In this document: in pieces, positions 25,783-35,323 of the stretch
How the letters are laid out: the number at the start of each line of letters is the position of its first letter
Position numbering within the stretch: position 1 is the first letter of the stretch
NCBI GenBank assembly: GCA_963801035.1
Contig: CAWDDF010000010.1
Span: 362,716 to 426,715 of the forward strand
Direction of reading: 5' to 3'
From: JACCZX01 sp963801035
GTDB lineage: Bacteria > Pseudomonadota > Gammaproteobacteria > Burkholderiales > Burkholderiaceae_F
DNA: 64,000 bases
Made by a program: the position numbers and the translations under genes
Notes under the pieces: generated by a model
What the model was told of the DNA's origin: nothing
The model's database searches: none
Seen by the model: only the letters and a program-made list of their open reading frames with translations

Positions 25783-26304
25783 ATGACCGACACTTCGCAA
25801 GCGATCGAGCGGCTGGCACATCGGCTGGGATCAGCGCTCCGCGCACAGCACCTGGTTCTGGCGACAGCCGAGTCGTGCACCGCCGGCGGGGTCGCCTACG
25901 CAGTCACGATCGTGCCCGGATCGAGCGGCTGGTATGACCGTGGGTTCATCACCTACTCGAACGAAGCAAAGATGCAGATGCTTGGAGTCTCTGCTGCGTA
26001 CTTGCGCGACTTTGGCGCGGTCAGCGAGCCGGTAGCGCGTGCCATGGCGCTTGGAGCGTTATCGCACGGTGCGCACGTGTCGCTCGCGGTGACAGGGATT
26101 GCAGGGCCTGAGGGGGGCTCCAGCAGTAAGCCGGTGGGCACCGTATGCTTTGCGTGGGCGATCCGGCGTGAGTCGTCGAGCGCGCCCTGGGTGCAGACGC
26201 GCACTGTCCACATCGCAGGCGATCGTAATGCGGTGCGCGCGCAAAGCATCGTTGTTGCACTCGAAACTCTGATCGGGTTGCTCGAGCAGCGAGAGGACAT
26301 TTGA
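25783..26304 (+). CDS. pncC: Nicotinamide-nucleotide amidohydrolase PncC (CinA C-terminal domain)
   Basis: Converts nicotinamide mononucleotide to nicotinate mononucleotide for NAD recycling. The 173-residue stand-alone domain has TAESCTAGGVAYAVT near residue 28, a motif conserved in this family, then GFITYSNEAKMQMLGV, VSLAVTGIAGPEGG and KPVGTVCFAW. The N-terminal molybdopterin-binding-like domain of full CinA is absent, as usual in Proteobacteria. Its last bases overlap the start of the next gene (TTGA), implying coupled translation. Confidence 0.94.
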   Translation: MTDTSQAIERLAHRLGSALRAQHLVLATAESCTAGGVAYAVTIVPGSSGWYDRGFITYSNEAKMQMLGVSAAYLRDFGAVSEPVARAMALGALSHGAHVSLAVTGIAGPEGGSSSKPVGTVCFAWAIRRESSSAPWVQTRTVHIAGDRNAVRAQSIVVALETLIGLLEQREDI

Positions 26305-27194
26305 GCGTAGAACTGTTTTCGGGCTTTACGCAGCAAACGCGACGCGCCAACGGCATCGACCTTCACTTGCGGCTCGGCGGCAACGGGCCGCCGTTGCTGC
26401 TGTTGCACGGCTTTCCACAGACGCACGTGATCTGGCACAAGGTGGCGGCGCAACTCGCCCCGCGCTATACATTGGTGATGCCAGACCTGCGCGGCTACGG
26501 CGATTCGGGCAAGCCGCCAAGCGACGCCGATCACGCGCCGTACTCAAAGCGCGCGATGGCACTCGACGTAGCGGACTTGATGCGCTCGTTAGGATTCGAG
26601 CGCTTCTTTGTGTGCGGGCACGATCGTGGGGGGCGTGTTGCGCACCGGCTCGCGCTCGATCATCCGCAGTGCGTCTCGCATCTGATGGTGCTCGACATCT
26701 CGCCGACGTTGACGATGTACGAGCGTACGACGATGGATTTTGCGACGCTTTATTACCACTGGTTTTTTCTGATTCAACCCGAACCGCTCCCTGAAACGTT
26801 GATTGGGGCCAATCGGAGCTTTTATCTTCGCAACAAGCTCAGTGGCTGGGGATCGGTCGGCACCGGATTGTTCGATCCGCGAGCGCTGGCTGAGTATGAG
26901 CGTTGCTTTACGCCGGCGGCAATCCACGCGATGTGCGAAGACTATCGTGCCGCCGCGTCGATCGATCTCGAACACGACCGTGCTGACGTGAAGGCAGACA
27001 AGCGCGTTGAGTGCCCACTTAACGTCTTATGGGGTGAGCGAGGCGTCGTGAACAAGCTTTTCACGCCAATCAAGGACTGGCAGAGCCGATCGAGGGGCAG
27101 CGTCGTCGGTCGCACGATGCCGACTGGCCACTACATTCCGGAGGAGGCGCCTGAGTTGTTGAGTGCGCAGATGCAAGCGTTCTTCGTGGACTGA
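26301..27194 (+). CDS. Alpha/beta hydrolase, haloacetate (fluoroacetate) dehalogenase-like
   Basis: A 297-residue alpha/beta hydrolase. The oxyanion region LLLLHGFPQTHVIWH lies near residue 35, and PDLRGYGDSGKP near residue 63. The nucleophile elbow GHDRGGRVAHRLALDHP near residue 105 places Asp, not Ser, as nucleophile, as in fluoroacetate dehalogenases and epoxide hydrolases. YYHWFFLIQP near residue 150 matches the His-Trp halide-binding pair of fluoroacetate dehalogenases, and the catalytic His is in TGHYIPEEAPE near the end. I favour haloacetate dehalogenase, but substrate is unproven. The TTG start overlaps the pncC stop; an ATG is absent. Confidence 0.85.
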   Translation: MSVELFSGFTQQTRRANGIDLHLRLGGNGPPLLLLHGFPQTHVIWHKVAAQLAPRYTLVMPDLRGYGDSGKPPSDADHAPYSKRAMALDVADLMRSLGFERFFVCGHDRGGRVAHRLALDHPQCVSHLMVLDISPTLTMYERTTMDFATLYYHWFFLIQPEPLPETLIGANRSFYLRNKLSGWGSVGTGLFDPRALAEYERCFTPAAIHAMCEDYRAAASIDLEHDRADVKADKRVECPLNVLWGERGVVNKLFTPIKDWQSRSRGSVVGRTMPTGHYIPEEAPELLSAQMQAFFVD

Positions 27195-27484
27195 TTTTGT
27201 AGACTTGCTGATGAGTCGCTTCGTGCCGCCAAGGATCGCCGGCGTTCTCGTTATCGACCGTATTGATGCTTCCCGCCTCAGGCACTGAGCGACTCACTGC
27301 TTCGTGCTAGACTCGCGCCGTCGAAGCGAAAAAGGTTTTCAATCGAAGATTTGAAGAAATATCCGCATAACTGCGTCGCGTTGGCCGGGCTGGCTGCCGC
27401 TGAACGCCCAGCGCATTTCATCGCGGCTGCGTTCGACTCTGCGCAAGTGTCCGCGCATCTTCCACATTGTCCAAAGTGACCGCC
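27195..27484. other. Gene-free stretch before the CorC-type gene
   Basis: No convincing gene, repeat or terminator was recognised. A small open frame (about 27351-27478, 42 codons from a TTG, ending PHCPK) shows a plausible composition and can extend upstream without a start codon, but matches no family known to me. The stretch probably holds the promoter of the downstream gene; no clear -35/-10 pair was found. Confidence 0.4.
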
Positions 27485-28858
27485 ATGCCCCTTGAAGCCT
27501 TGATTTTGCTCGGCCTGATCACACTGAACGGCGTCTTCGCGATGTCCGAGATCGCGCTGGTGACCGCACGCCGTGCGCGGCTTCAGGTGCTGGTGGAAGA
27601 AGGCGATCGCGGCGCCGCCGCGGCAATGGCGCTCAATACCGAGCCGACGCGGTTCCTATCCACGATTCAGGTTGGGATCACGTCGATCGGCATCACGAGC
27701 GGTATTGTGGGCGAGGCTGCATTCGCGCAGCCGCTCAGCCAGTGGTTGATCGAGCTGGGGGTAAAGCCCGGAAACGCCAGTCTTGGCGCCACCGTGTTGG
27801 TGGTGGTCGTCATCACGTACGTGTCGATCGTGATCGGCGAGCTGGTTCCGAAGCGCCTCGGGCAAATATGGCCGGAAGCGATTGCACGCACCGTCGCACG
27901 GCCGATAGCTTGGTTGGCGGCTGCGGCGCGGCCCTTCGTTCGGTTGTTGTCGTCATCGACCGATCTTCTGTTGAAGCTCTTCGGCACGCATGGACGGCGT
28001 GCCACGTCGGTGACCGAAGAAGAGATTCATGCGCTGATCCAGGAAGGTTCCGACCACGGCGTGATCGACGAGCAGGAGCGCGCAATGGTGCGTAACGTGT
28101 TCCGTCTCGATGACCGGCAGATTGCGTCGCTAATGACGCCGCGATCCGACATTGTCTACATCGACCTTGAAGATTCCCCCGCCGACAATCTGAACAAAGT
28201 CCTGGAGTCGCAACGCTCGCGCTTTCCGGTGTGTCGCGGTGGCCTGCGCGACGTGGTCGGCATCATCAGCGCGAGCAGCTTGTTGCAGCAAACCATTCGC
28301 GGCCAGGCGCCGGATTTCTCCAAAGGCCTGGTAGCAGCGGCATACGTGCCCGAGTCATTGACCGGCATGGAATTGCTCGAAACGTTCCGCTCGTCTACGT
28401 CGCATATGGCACTGGTCGTTGATGAGTATGGGGAGATTCAAGGTCTGGTCACGCTGCAGGATCTGCTCGAGGCGATTACCGGTGAGTTCAAACCGCCGAG
28501 CGTTGACGACGCGTGGGCCGTGTTGCGACAGGACGGTTCGTGGTTGCTCGATGGACTGATTCCGCTACCCGAATTGAAAGATCGTCTTGGATTTGCCGCG
28601 GCGCCGGAAGAAGAACTTGGGCGCTACAACACTTTGAGCGGCATGGTGATGCTGCTGCTGGGGCGCGTGCCGCATACCGCCGATGTGGCCGAATGGCAAG
28701 GCTGGCGATTCGAGATCGTCGACATGGATAAGCACCGCATCGACAAAGTTCTCGCGTCGCGTGTGCCCCAAAGAAACGCGCCTGACGAAGACGAAAACAA
28801 GGATGCGGCGACCCGACGCGTTGATTCGGCTAGGCAGTCGCGAGGCGGTAGCGATTGA
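27485..28858 (+). CDS. HlyC/CorC family protein (CNNM domain, paired CBS domains)
   Basis: A 457-residue inner-membrane protein. Residues 1-190 form the CNNM/DUF21 domain with about four membrane segments (starting LEALILLGLITLNGVFAMSEIALV, and TVLVVVVITYVSIVIGELVPK). Two CBS motifs follow (MTPRSDIVYIDLED... and GMELLETFRSSTSHMALVVDEYGEIQGLVTLQDLLEAI), then the C-terminal transporter-associated CorC_HlyC domain (DGSWLLDGLIPLPEL to IDKVLASR). The family is tied to magnesium/cobalt efflux. ATG at 27485 is preferred; TTG at 27467 and GTG at 27476 are in frame. Its end overlaps the end of pyrF by 29 bases. Confidence 0.92.
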   Translation: MPLEALILLGLITLNGVFAMSEIALVTARRARLQVLVEEGDRGAAAAMALNTEPTRFLSTIQVGITSIGITSGIVGEAAFAQPLSQWLIELGVKPGNASLGATVLVVVVITYVSIVIGELVPKRLGQIWPEAIARTVARPIAWLAAAARPFVRLLSSSTDLLLKLFGTHGRRATSVTEEEIHALIQEGSDHGVIDEQERAMVRNVFRLDDRQIASLMTPRSDIVYIDLEDSPADNLNKVLESQRSRFPVCRGGLRDVVGIISASSLLQQTIRGQAPDFSKGLVAAAYVPESLTGMELLETFRSSTSHMALVVDEYGEIQGLVTLQDLLEAITGEFKPPSVDDAWAVLRQDGSWLLDGLIPLPELKDRLGFAAAPEEELGRYNTLSGMVMLLLGRVPHTADVAEWQGWRFEIVDMDKHRIDKVLASRVPQRNAPDEDENKDAATRRVDSARQSRGGSD

Positions 28859-29652
28859 TCTGATCGCGCGCGCTGCGCGCTGCGCGTCCAGCGGCCGTTG
28901 CGAAATCCTCCCCGCCCGACGCGTAAATGATCGCGCGTGACGAGTTGACGACGATGCCGGTGCCGTCGGCCGTTTGGCCAGCCTTGACGCTGGCTTCAAC
29001 ATCTCCACCCTGCGCCCCGATGCCGGGAACCAGCAACGGCATGTCGCCAACGAGTGCTCGCACGCGCGCCAACTCGCGCGGATACGTGGCGCCCACCACC
29101 AACCCGATCTGACCACTGCGATTCCAGTCGCTAGCGAGCCGTGCCACGCGCTCGTACAGGAGCTCGCCTTCCACCGTCAGCATCTGCAAGTCATCGCCGC
29201 CTGGGTTGCTGGTTCGGCATAGAAGGAAGACGCCGCGATCGCCGTAAGCAAGATACGGCTCGATCGAATCGAATCCCAGATAGGGCGACAGCGTTACCGC
29301 ATGTGCGTTGTAACGGTCGAAAACCTCACGCGCGTAGTGTTGTGCGGTCGACGCCATATCGCCGCGCTTCGCGTCAAGAATGACCGGAACATCAGGATGA
29401 CTCGTGCGAACGTAAGCGATCAGCCGTTGCAGCGCCTCTTCGGCGGCCGCCGATGCGAAGTACGCGATTTGCGGCTTGAACGCACAGAGCGAAGTCGGCG
29501 GTCGCGTCGACGATGGATTTGCAGAACTCGAAGATTGAATCGTCGCGGCGGCGAAGATGCTCAGGGAAGCGCGCCGGATCGGGATCGAGTCCCACGCACA
29601 GCAGCGTGTCCGCCGCCTTCCATCGTGCCATGAGCATCTCGACGAATTTCAT
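28830..29652 (-). CDS. pyrF: Orotidine 5'-phosphate decarboxylase, frame-shifted
   Basis: Last enzyme of UMP synthesis. From ATG at 29652 (after a GGAGGG ribosome-binding site) the first frame reads MKFVEMLMARWKAADTLLCV, GLDPDPARFP and on to ATADFALC. The sequence then continues one frame over as AFKPQIAYFASAAAEEALQ, RTSHPDVPVILDAKRGDMAST (the catalytic Lys/Asp motif) and GIGAQGGDVEASV to the end. Removing one base at about 29486-29491 restores DFVCAFKPQIAYF, so this is one gene with a one-base insertion. It belongs to the type 2 family of about 270 residues. It lies convergent with the CorC gene and divergent from the EamA transporter. Confidence 0.9.
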
Positions 29653-29713
29653 GCATCCCTCCGCAGGCGATTTTACAGAGAGCATCAGCCTGCGCGGGTG
29701 TTAGCCTCAGGCA

Positions 29714-30607
29714 ATGCCTGCGACGAAACTTTCCGCACGTGATCTTGCGTTGCTGGTGCTGTTAACCGTTTTCTGGGGTCTCAACTGGCCGGTGATGAAA
29801 ATCGGCGTCGCCGAGTTACCTCCTCTTTACTTCCGCACGCTCTGCATTGCCGGCGGACTCGTTGTCATCTGGTGTTGGGCGCGTCTGATGCGCGTTCCGA
29901 TGAGGGTGCCTGCGGATGCATGGCCTTTGGTATTCAAGCTGGCGCTTCCCAACCTGATCATGTGGCATCTGCTTGCAATCATCGCAATCAAGATGCTGCC
30001 TTCGGGCCGCGCAGCGATCCTCGGTTACACGATGCCCGTATGGGCGGTGGTCATTGGATTAATCGCATTCAATGAGAAGCCATTGCGTCGACACTGGTGG
30101 GGCGTGCTGGCAGCCTTGGTGGGTACGCTTTTGCTGCTGTCATCCGAGTTCACGGCGCTTGCCGGCGCTCCTTTGGGTACGGTCCTGATGCTGGTCGCAG
30201 CGGCATCGTGGGGATATGGAACGCATCTGATGCGGCGGAACCTCACCGACATGCCAATTATTGCGCTGACATTCTGGATGCTGACGCTGACTCTCGGTGT
30301 CATGTTCGTCGGGTCGATCGTGTTCGAGATGCCGCACTGGCGTATGCCAAATGCCGTCGAGTGGGCGTCGATCGTCTACAACATGGTGTTGGCGATCGCG
30401 TTCTGCCATGTCGTATGGTCGATGCTCGCCCGTAAGCTTCCGCCCGCCGCGAGCGGACTGTCGGTAATGATGATTCCGGTGATCGGCGTTTTCTCCGGCA
30501 TGGTGCTGCTGGAAGAGCGGCCGTTCTGGCAGGACTATGCAGCGCTCATTTTGATTTTGATTGCGCTGTCGTCGGTTTTCCTGACGCCGCGCGCAACTGC
30601 GCGCTGA
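29714..30607 (+). CDS. EamA-family (DMT superfamily) transporter
   Basis: A 297-residue inner-membrane protein with ten predicted membrane helices in two repeated EamA halves (about residues 8-140 and 150-292). The first half starts LALLVLLTVFWGLNWPVMKIG, characteristic of the family; the second has ASWGYGTHLMRRN and MMIPVIGVFSGMVLLEE near the end. Family members export amino acids or other metabolites; no substrate can be read here. It is divergent from pyrF with about 60 bases between starts and converges on the M48 peptidase gene. Confidence 0.9.
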   Translation: MPATKLSARDLALLVLLTVFWGLNWPVMKIGVAELPPLYFRTLCIAGGLVVIWCWARLMRVPMRVPADAWPLVFKLALPNLIMWHLLAIIAIKMLPSGRAAILGYTMPVWAVVIGLIAFNEKPLRRHWWGVLAALVGTLLLLSSEFTALAGAPLGTVLMLVAAASWGYGTHLMRRNLTDMPIIALTFWMLTLTLGVMFVGSIVFEMPHWRMPNAVEWASIVYNMVLAIAFCHVVWSMLARKLPPAASGLSVMMIPVIGVFSGMVLLEERPFWQDYAALILILIALSSVFLTPRATAR

Positions 30608-30618
30608 TCCAGCGTTGG

Positions 30619-31623
30619 CTATTTCGCCGGCGTTCGAAACAATTCGACGCGCTCTGGCGTCGGTGGATGCGTCGACAAATAGGTGGGCCAGTCATTCTTC
30701 GGCCCGCGCTTTTCCTGAGCGTCTTGCATGCGCTCGAACAGCGTTGCTAGCGACCCGGTCGATATACCGTTCGCGCGAAGCAGGTCGATCGCGTACGAAT
30801 CGGCTTCGCGCTCCATCTCGCGGGAGTAATCAAGGTCGATCAACAGCGCCGGAAGCGCGGCCAGCACTGTGCTGACGTCCCCGAATAAGACCGCGGCTGC
30901 CGCGCCGACCGCGGCACTGGAAAACAGGCGACGCATCAAATGCCGTTGCTCGATGTGCCCAAGCTCGTGCGCCAGCACACCGATGACGGCGTCGTCATCC
31001 GGCGCAAGCTCGACCAGCTCATCGGTGACATAGATCACCCCGCCGGGCAGCGCGAGCGCATTGGGCCCGATCTTCGCCGCCCGGAAGCGGATTACATAGT
31101 CTCTGCCATCCTGCGGCGCGATCGCTTCAAAGCGGTCGACCAGCGCGTCGCGCCTGTCCTGCGACAATCGTGTCGCCGAGAAAACACGTTTTTCGAGGAA
31201 CGCGGTTGCTTCGCGGCCCAGGCTTTCTTCCCAGGTGAGCGGTACTCTGACAGCGGCGTACTCGGCGGCGACGGGAAGCACCCATCGATACACAACGAAT
31301 AGAAACGCAATTAACGCCAACACGGCGACGACCGCGCCGCGCCAACGGTTTTGCCACGTAACAACCAACGAATCACGGTGTCCCGACGCCGCCAGGATTT
31401 CCGAGAACGTCGCGTTATCCGCGATCTCGCAAAACGCTCCGTCGTCGAACGTGACAATCCTCGGTGCGTGTGCAAGCGGTTCCGAAACGCGAAGCCTCGA
31501 TAGCGCTTCGCGCCTTGCTATTTCATCGCCCGCGATGTCGAGCTCGGCGTCGTTGACCGACAGGCGCACCGAATGCGCGCGTGAACTACGCCCGTCGAAG
31601 TAACGCGCATCGACGGACTTCAC
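30619..31623 (-). CDS. M48-family membrane metalloprotease
   Basis: A 334-residue zinc protease. The N-terminal ~95 residues form a beta-rich domain (DARYFDGRSSRAHSVRLSV) often fused to this protease, then one membrane helix at about 108-128. The catalytic domain contains the zinc motif HELGHIEQRH near residue 230, with the third ligand Glu in EREADSYAIDLL near residue 280. An end motif STHPPTPERVELFR is typical of the HtpX/BepA-like group. The GTG start overlaps the DUF898 gene stop (GTGA), so the pair is translationally coupled. Confidence 0.9.
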   Translation of the reverse strand: MKSVDARYFDGRSSRAHSVRLSVNDAELDIAGDEIARREALSRLRVSEPLAHAPRIVTFDDGAFCEIADNATFSEILAASGHRDSLVVTWQNRWRGAVVAVLALIAFLFVVYRWVLPVAAEYAAVRVPLTWEESLGREATAFLEKRVFSATRLSQDRRDALVDRFEAIAPQDGRDYVIRFRAAKIGPNALALPGGVIYVTDELVELAPDDDAVIGVLAHELGHIEQRHLMRRLFSSAAVGAAAAVLFGDVSTVLAALPALLIDLDYSREMEREADSYAIDLLRANGISTGSLATLFERMQDAQEKRGPKNDWPTYLSTHPPTPERVELFRTPAK

Positions 31624-32783
31624 AGACCGATATCGAAGTCGAACAAATCGGCCGCGCCCTCGCCGGTCGCTGCAACGTCTCCGACCGCCGCGCCGCTCAG
31701 GAATTGATCCATGCCGCTGACGGTGACCGCCGTGACGGACTCGAGTCGATACTTAAGACTGCGAATCACGGCGAATGGCGTGAACAACCCCAGCGTGAGG
31801 ACGAGCAGGATGACGTTCACGAGATAGATGCGCGCCATCGGCAGGACGCGTGCGTTGCTGCGAAAGCTGACCTCGCCGACTGTCGTATGGTTCCAGATGC
31901 GGTTTTGTATCAGCACGACGAAAGCCGCAAACAGCAGCAGATAAGTGACGTACGACCCGATGATCAGCAGCAACACTCCAATGCCGGCCACGCCTGCGCC
32001 TTGTTCTGAAGTGAAAAGTCCGGCGCCGGCAAGGAATCCGAGCGCCACAAAGGCGAGGACTATGAGCAGCAAAATGCCGAACAAGATCCCATAGACAGCA
32101 TAAAAATGTCCCGCTGTAGCAGTAAACCGCGCTTCGGCCGACCCGAGCAGCGCATTGTTGTGCTGGTAGCGCTTGAATCGGTAATGCAAGTACGGCACCA
32201 CGACGAGGTAAATGACCATCGCAAGTCCGAGAAACGCGACTAGCCATGCGGGCGGTTCCGTGTCGTCGATTTCCGCATATAAGCCGAGCAAGACAAACGG
32301 CACGATAAAAATTATCAGTGGCGCCGCGATCAAATAAATCTCAGCCAACGCGCCGACGAACTGAAAGTGAATACCGCGGTAACTCGAATAGCGCGCCCTG
32401 AAACGCAGGGATTGCCGGATCAGCCAGGGAAATATTGCGGCCAGCACCGCCACCGTGATGATCCCCGCGATTAACGATAGTTTGAAGCTGAAGTTGTATG
32501 CGATCAGCAGCACCAGCGCAACTAGTCGGCCTTTCAGAATCGCGACTGGCGACCCGTGGTAGTCGAACGATGAATCGGCGATTTGGGTGTTGCGGTACAT
32601 GTACTTCAATCGCCGGACTTTCGCCCAGGCCGAATAGATGCCAAGCGTCACGATCGTTAGGAACAAATTGACGATCCAGATCCGGAAGTACTCACTGCCG
32701 GTGCCGACAAAGCGCACCGGATAGTCGGTCGGAGCGGCGACAGTAGCCGACGCTGGCCATGGTGACGCTGGCACTTCGTGCAT
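31620..32783 (-). CDS. DUF898 (YjgN-like) membrane protein
   Basis: A 387-residue polytopic membrane protein with about six to eight hydrophobic segments and two tandem DUF898 halves. The hallmark segment SEYFRIWIVNLFLTIVTLGI leads into YSAWAKVRRLKYMYRNTQI near residue 30-65; the second half repeats it as ARIYLVNVILLVLTLGLFTPF. Start ATG at 32783 follows a GAGAGGGGAT ribosome-binding site. It is upstream of, and coupled to, the M48 protease, a pairing known in Proteobacteria; the function is unknown. Confidence 0.9.
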   Translation of the reverse strand: MHEVPASPWPASATVAAPTDYPVRFVGTGSEYFRIWIVNLFLTIVTLGIYSAWAKVRRLKYMYRNTQIADSSFDYHGSPVAILKGRLVALVLLIAYNFSFKLSLIAGIITVAVLAAIFPWLIRQSLRFRARYSSYRGIHFQFVGALAEIYLIAAPLIIFIVPFVLLGLYAEIDDTEPPAWLVAFLGLAMVIYLVVVPYLHYRFKRYQHNNALLGSAEARFTATAGHFYAVYGILFGILLLIVLAFVALGFLAGAGLFTSEQGAGVAGIGVLLLIIGSYVTYLLLFAAFVVLIQNRIWNHTTVGEVSFRSNARVLPMARIYLVNVILLVLTLGLFTPFAVIRSLKYRLESVTAVTVSGMDQFLSGAAVGDVAATGEGAADLFDFDIGL

Positions 32784-32847
32784 GACCCATCCCCTCTCTT
32801 TTCTTATGGCTACTTTGTAGCCTACGCGGTACACAACGGCAATCGAA

Positions 32848-32877
32848 GGGCGAAAAAAAGCCCGCCGAAGCGGGCTT
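32848..32877 (-). terminator. Rho-independent terminator for groES-groEL
   Basis: On the minus strand, AAAGCCCGC / GCGGGCTTT with a four-base loop is followed by a T run. It lies about 130 bases past the groEL stop; a palindromic element fills the space between. A shorter A/T balance on the plus strand makes it partly bidirectional, but no plus-strand gene ends here. Confidence 0.8.
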
Positions 32878-32900
32878 TGTGTCGCGTCCTACGAAGTGCG

Positions 32901-33004
32901 ACGAGCAAGCAAAACGCGTCAGGGCTAGGCGGCGGGGCGCAGACAGTACATAACTGGTACGGCAAGCCCCGCCAACAACGCCCTGGCGCGTTTTACGCCG
33001 CTCG

Positions 33005-33005
<1 letters not shown>
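32901..33005. repeat. Palindromic element at the groEL 3' end
   Basis: Left arm 32901-32938 and right arm 32966-33005 are imperfect inverted repeats. The best-matched pieces are AAAACGCGTCAGGGC (left) against GCCCTGGCGCGTTTT (right) and GGCGGGGC against GCCCCGCC. A small inner palindrome (GTAC...GTAC) lies in the loop. The right arm reaches the groEL stop codon. It resembles the gene-end position of the two large composite repeats but shares no clear sequence with them. Confidence 0.65.
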
Positions 33006-34657
<1,652 letters not shown>

Positions 34658-34736
34658 TAGTTATTACTCCAAATATGTTCAGGGGCATCGGTCCGCTGCG
34701 CGGGCCCGACAAGGGATTCAGTGGATGGTCGTCGCC

Positions 34737-35024
34737 TTAGGCGATCACGCCCATCAAATCCTCTTCTCTCATTACGAGCAGCTCGTCGCCCTCGACCTTG
34801 ACGGTCTGGCCCGAGTACTTGCCGAACAGAACACGGTCGCCAACTTTGACGTCGAGCGTGTTGACCTTGCCGTTGTCATCGCGCTTGCCGGGACCGACGG
34901 CGACAACTTCTCCTTGGTCGGGTTTCTCGGCGGCGTTATCGGGGATGACGATGCCTGAAGCGGTCTTCCGCTCGTTGTCCAGGCGTTTGACGATCACTCG
35001 ATCGTGCAAAGGACGAATCTTCAT
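34737..35024 (-). CDS. groES: Co-chaperonin GroES (10 kDa)
   Basis: Heptameric lid of the GroEL chamber. The 95-residue protein starts MKIRPLHDRVIVKRLDNERK, has the mobile loop TASGIVIPDNAAEKPDQGEV and ends ELLVMREEDLMGVI. It is led by a sigma-70 promoter overlapping a CIRCE operator. Intact and typical. Confidence 0.98.
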   Translation of the reverse strand: MKIRPLHDRVIVKRLDNERKTASGIVIPDNAAEKPDQGEVVAVGPGKRDDNGKVNTLDVKVGDRVLFGKYSGQTVKVEGDELLVMREEDLMGVIA

Positions 35025-35099
35025 AAGTTCTCCATGTTGTCTGAAATCTCTCGAAAATCGAGAAGGCCAAAGTGTGGAAGCCGCAGATCATGCCACTTA

Positions 35100-35126
35100 T
35101 CAGCACTCTCTGCCTGCGAGTGCTAA
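35100..35126 (-). promoter_or_regulatory. CIRCE operator (HrcA binding site) of groES-groEL
   Basis: An inverted repeat TCAGCACTC (35100-35108) - nine bases - GAGTGCTAA (35118-35126) matches the CIRCE consensus with one mismatch. HrcA binds CIRCE and represses chaperonin genes until heat shock. It lies 76 bases upstream of groES and adjoins the -10 element. The hrcA gene itself is not in this window. Confidence 0.93.
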
Positions 35127-35153
35127 TTGTAGGGCCATCGTTCGAATCTTCAA
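35126..35153 (-). promoter_or_regulatory. Sigma-70-type promoter of groES-groEL
   Basis: On the minus strand, TTGAAG (35153-35148) and TACAAT (35131-35126) are separated by 16 bases. The -10 overlaps the first base of the CIRCE arm, so HrcA binding would block transcription initiation directly. Confidence 0.75.
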
Positions 35154-35323
35154 GACCCGCCGTCTGGGTATCAAAGCACGTCGCCCGTCGCACGGAAGTG
35201 ACCACTAACATTGAATGTGAGAGCGTGCGGTCTTGCAGGATCCCATCGCTGCGGACGGGAATGCGCTACACGGTTGTGGTGTAACTTGCCGAAGATATGC
35301 AGATAACTGGAATGGGGTATTAA

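Noticed and set aside
35212..35323. Possible CRISPR repeat or leader next to the Cas6e-like gene
   Set aside because: No repeated unit with spacers is present, and nothing resembles the type I-E repeat stem; only promoter-like and ribosome-binding sequence is visible.
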